In this document: positions 13,238 to 14,513 of the stretch, in pieces
Numbering within the stretch: position 1 is the stretch's first letter
Layout: the number at the start of each line of letters is the position of its first letter
Origin: an uncultured Dysosmobacter sp.
Lineage (GTDB): Bacteria > Bacillota > Clostridia > Oscillospirales > Oscillospiraceae
Assembly (NCBI GenBank): GCA_934504065.1
Contig: CAKSVQ010000047.1
Location: 1 to 14,513 of the forward strand
Length of the DNA: 14,513 bases
Direction of reading: 5' to 3'
The notes under the pieces: model-generated
Told to the model about the DNA's origin: nothing
The model's database searches: none
The model's input: only the letters and a program-made list of their open reading frames with translations
Made by a program: the position numbers and the translations under genes

Positions 13238-13965
13238 TGGAACACCTGATGGAGCTGCGGCAGGTCTATAAGATCTATCCCATGGGCGGCGAAAGCGTCC
13301 ACGCGCTGGATGGGGTGGACATCACCATCGACCGGGGGGAGTTTGTGGCCATCGTGGGCAAGTCCGGCTCCGGCAAGTCCACGTGCATGAATATCATCGG
13401 CTGTCTGGATGTGCCCACCTCTGGCAGCTATCATTTGGGCGGCGTGGACGTTTCCACCATGGACGACGACCAGCAGGCCGCGATCCGCAACCGGATGCTG
13501 GGCTTTGTGTTCCAGCAGTATAACCTGATCCCCAAGCTGACGGTGCGGGAAAATGTGGAGCTGCCGCTGTTGTACGCGGGCGTTCCCGGCGACGAGCGCC
13601 GCCGCCGGGCCGTGGAGGCGCTGGAGCGGGTGGGCCTTGCGGAGAAGCAGAAGAATCTGCCCAATCAGCTCTCCGGCGGCCAGCAGCAGCGGGTTTCCAT
13701 CGCCCGGGCGCTGGCGGGCGAGCCCTCGGTCATTCTGGCGGACGAGCCTACCGGGGCGCTGGATTCCCGCACGGGCCGGGAGGTGCTGGGCTTTTTGCAA
13801 AAGCTCAACGCCGAGGGCGACACCGTGATTCTCATTACCCACGATAACTCCATTGCCCGCAAGGCAAACCGGATCATCCGATTGCAGGATGGCCGGGTGA
13901 TCTACGACGGGGCTGCGGACGCGCCGGAGGCGGTGGTCCGTTCGGAGGAAGAGGAGGAGTTATGA
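13237..13965 (+). CDS. MacB/LolD-type ABC transporter ATPase
   Basis: The 242-residue protein has every motif of the MacB/LolD ATPase group: Walker [10 protein letters not shown] (41-49), Q-loop [11 protein letters not shown] (90-100), signature LSGGQQQR (145-152), Walker [13 protein letters not shown] (165-176) and the H-loop ITHD (H202). It powers the exporter by ATP hydrolysis on the inner face of the membrane. I chose ATG 13237 because it shares bases with the stop of the adaptor gene (TGATG) and follows GGAGG by 7 bases; the in-frame ATG at 13201 lies inside the adaptor gene and has no such site. The C-terminal tail is an acidic run (SEEEEEL) because these codons (GAGGAAGAGGAGGAG) also form the ribosome site of the permease gene. 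Confidence 0.97.
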   Translation: MEHLMELRQVYKIYPMGGESVHALDGVDITIDRGEFVAIVGKSGSGKSTCMNIIGCLDVPTSGSYHLGGVDVSTMDDDQQAAIRNRMLGFVFQQYNLIPKLTVRENVELPLLYAGVPGDERRRRAVEALERVGLAEKQKNLPNQLSGGQQQRVSIARALAGEPSVILADEPTGALDSRTGREVLGFLQKLNAEGDTVILITHDNSIARKANRIIRLQDGRVIYDGAADAPEAVVRSEEEEEL

Positions 13966-14513
13966 ATTTCACACAATCCTTCAAGCTGGCGCTCAAGTCC
14001 CTGCGCACCAGCAAGATGCGGGCCTTTCTCACCATGCTGGGCATCATCATCGGCGTGGCGTCGGTCATCATCATCCTCTCCCTCGGCAACGGCCTCAAGG
14101 GCATGGTGGAGCAGGAGGTGGAGCGGGTAGGCGTCACGCAGATGTACGTCTATACCTGGGGCCTTGGCGACGGCACATCGAAAAACGTTGCCCCGGCGGA
14201 TATGTATGTGCTGGTGGGCAGCCGCCCGGATGTGTTCCACGGCGTCACGCCGTGGGTGTCTGCTGGCAGCGGTGTGCGGCAGGGGGCCAAGGAGTGGAAA
14301 AAGACGAATATCTTCGGTGTCAGCGAGGCCATGTATGATGTCTCCCGGGGCGTCACGCTGGACAGCGGCGGCCTCAGCCGGGGGCGGTATCTCCAGTACG
14401 TGGACGTGGCGCAGCGGAAAAACGTCTGCGTGGTCGGCGCGTATGTGGAGCAGGAGGTCTTCGGCGGCGACGCCATCGGCGGCCAGCTGATGATCGGCGG
14501 CGCGCCTTATACC
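13962..14513 (+). CDS. MacB-type ABC permease, N-terminal part (runs off window)
   Basis: The open frame from ATG 13962 gives 184 codons to the right edge. It overlaps the ATPase stop codon (ATGA). The start [14 protein letters not shown], then TSKMRAFLTMLGIIIGVASVIIILSLGNG, is the classic beginning of MacB/FtsX-type permeases: an amphipathic helix and first membrane segment (about 20-45). The following part (about 50 onward) is the external MacB-type periplasmic-core-like domain, GLKGMVEQEVERVG and on. The conserved GIIIGVASV is clearly present. The three C-terminal membrane segments are outside the window. With the ATPase and adaptor it forms a MacAB/YknXYZ-like exporter. Confidence 0.93.
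   Translation, partial: MNFTQSFKLALKSLRTSKMRAFLTMLGIIIGVASVIIILSLGNGLKGMVEQEVERVGVTQMYVYTWGLGDGTSKNVAPADMYVLVGSRPDVFHGVTPWVSAGSGVRQGAKEWKKTNIFGVSEAMYDVSRGVTLDSGGLSRGRYLQYVDVAQRKNVCVVGAYVEQEVFGGDAIGGQLMIGGAPYT

Overview
The window looks like chromosomal DNA of a GC-rich Clostridia member, most like the Oscillospiraceae (Flavonifractor/Lawsonibacter-type gut bacteria). The reasons are: strong AGGAGG ribosome sites, TTGACA/TATAAT-type promoters, intrinsic terminators and two Gram-positive-style attenuating riboswitches in GC-rich DNA, a ribD-ribE-ribBA-ribH operon in the Bacillus/Clostridium order, a lipoprotein signal, and an aconitase-family 'hydratase' typical of Clostridia. The taxonomic call is inference; there is no rRNA here.

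Layout. (1) 1-260, minus: the N-terminal end of an aconitase-family hydratase, divergent from (2) 482-1066, an XRE-type HTH protein fused to a desulfoferrodoxin-like iron domain; three TTGCAAAT boxes lie between them. (3) 1239-2552: an NhaC-type Na+/H+ antiporter. (4) 2553-2745: a yybP-ykoY (Mn2+) riboswitch with a terminator platform, leading into (5) a P-type Ca2+/Mn2+ ATPase (2746-5391), closed by a 23-bp perfect terminator stem. (6) 5625-6895: a secreted lipoprotein gene broken by two +1 frameshifts, one inside a run of ten G. (7) 6896-7324: promoter, FMN riboswitch with terminator, then an unexpected second promoter-like sequence and a second perfect hairpin with seven T just before ribD. 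(8) 7325-10761: riboflavin operon ribD, ribE, ribBA, ribH. (9) 10762-11003: repeat-rich spacer and operon terminator. (10) 11004-11441, minus: a GNAT acetyltransferase. (11) 11550-14513: a promoter with an inverted-repeat operator candidate, then a MacA-like adaptor with two tandem adaptor modules, a MacB-type ATPase and the start of a MacB-type permease, translationally coupled.

How they work together. The rib genes encode all dedicated enzymatic steps from GTP and ribulose-5-phosphate to riboflavin (except the dephosphorylation), under FMN feedback. The P-type ATPase is a metal-responsive efflux or homeostasis unit. The last three genes form an ABC export system of the MacAB/YknXYZ kind.

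No wholly new system is evident. The strongest unusual signals are the double-terminator/double-promoter rib leader with a 15-bp inverted repeat around the riboswitch, the dispersed palindromic intergenic repeats (one family with a compensatory base-pair change), the HTH-desulfoferrodoxin fusion with an incomplete catalytic site, the mismatch between the Mn riboswitch and the ATPase's metal-site residue, the tandem-module adaptor, and the poly-G frameshift.
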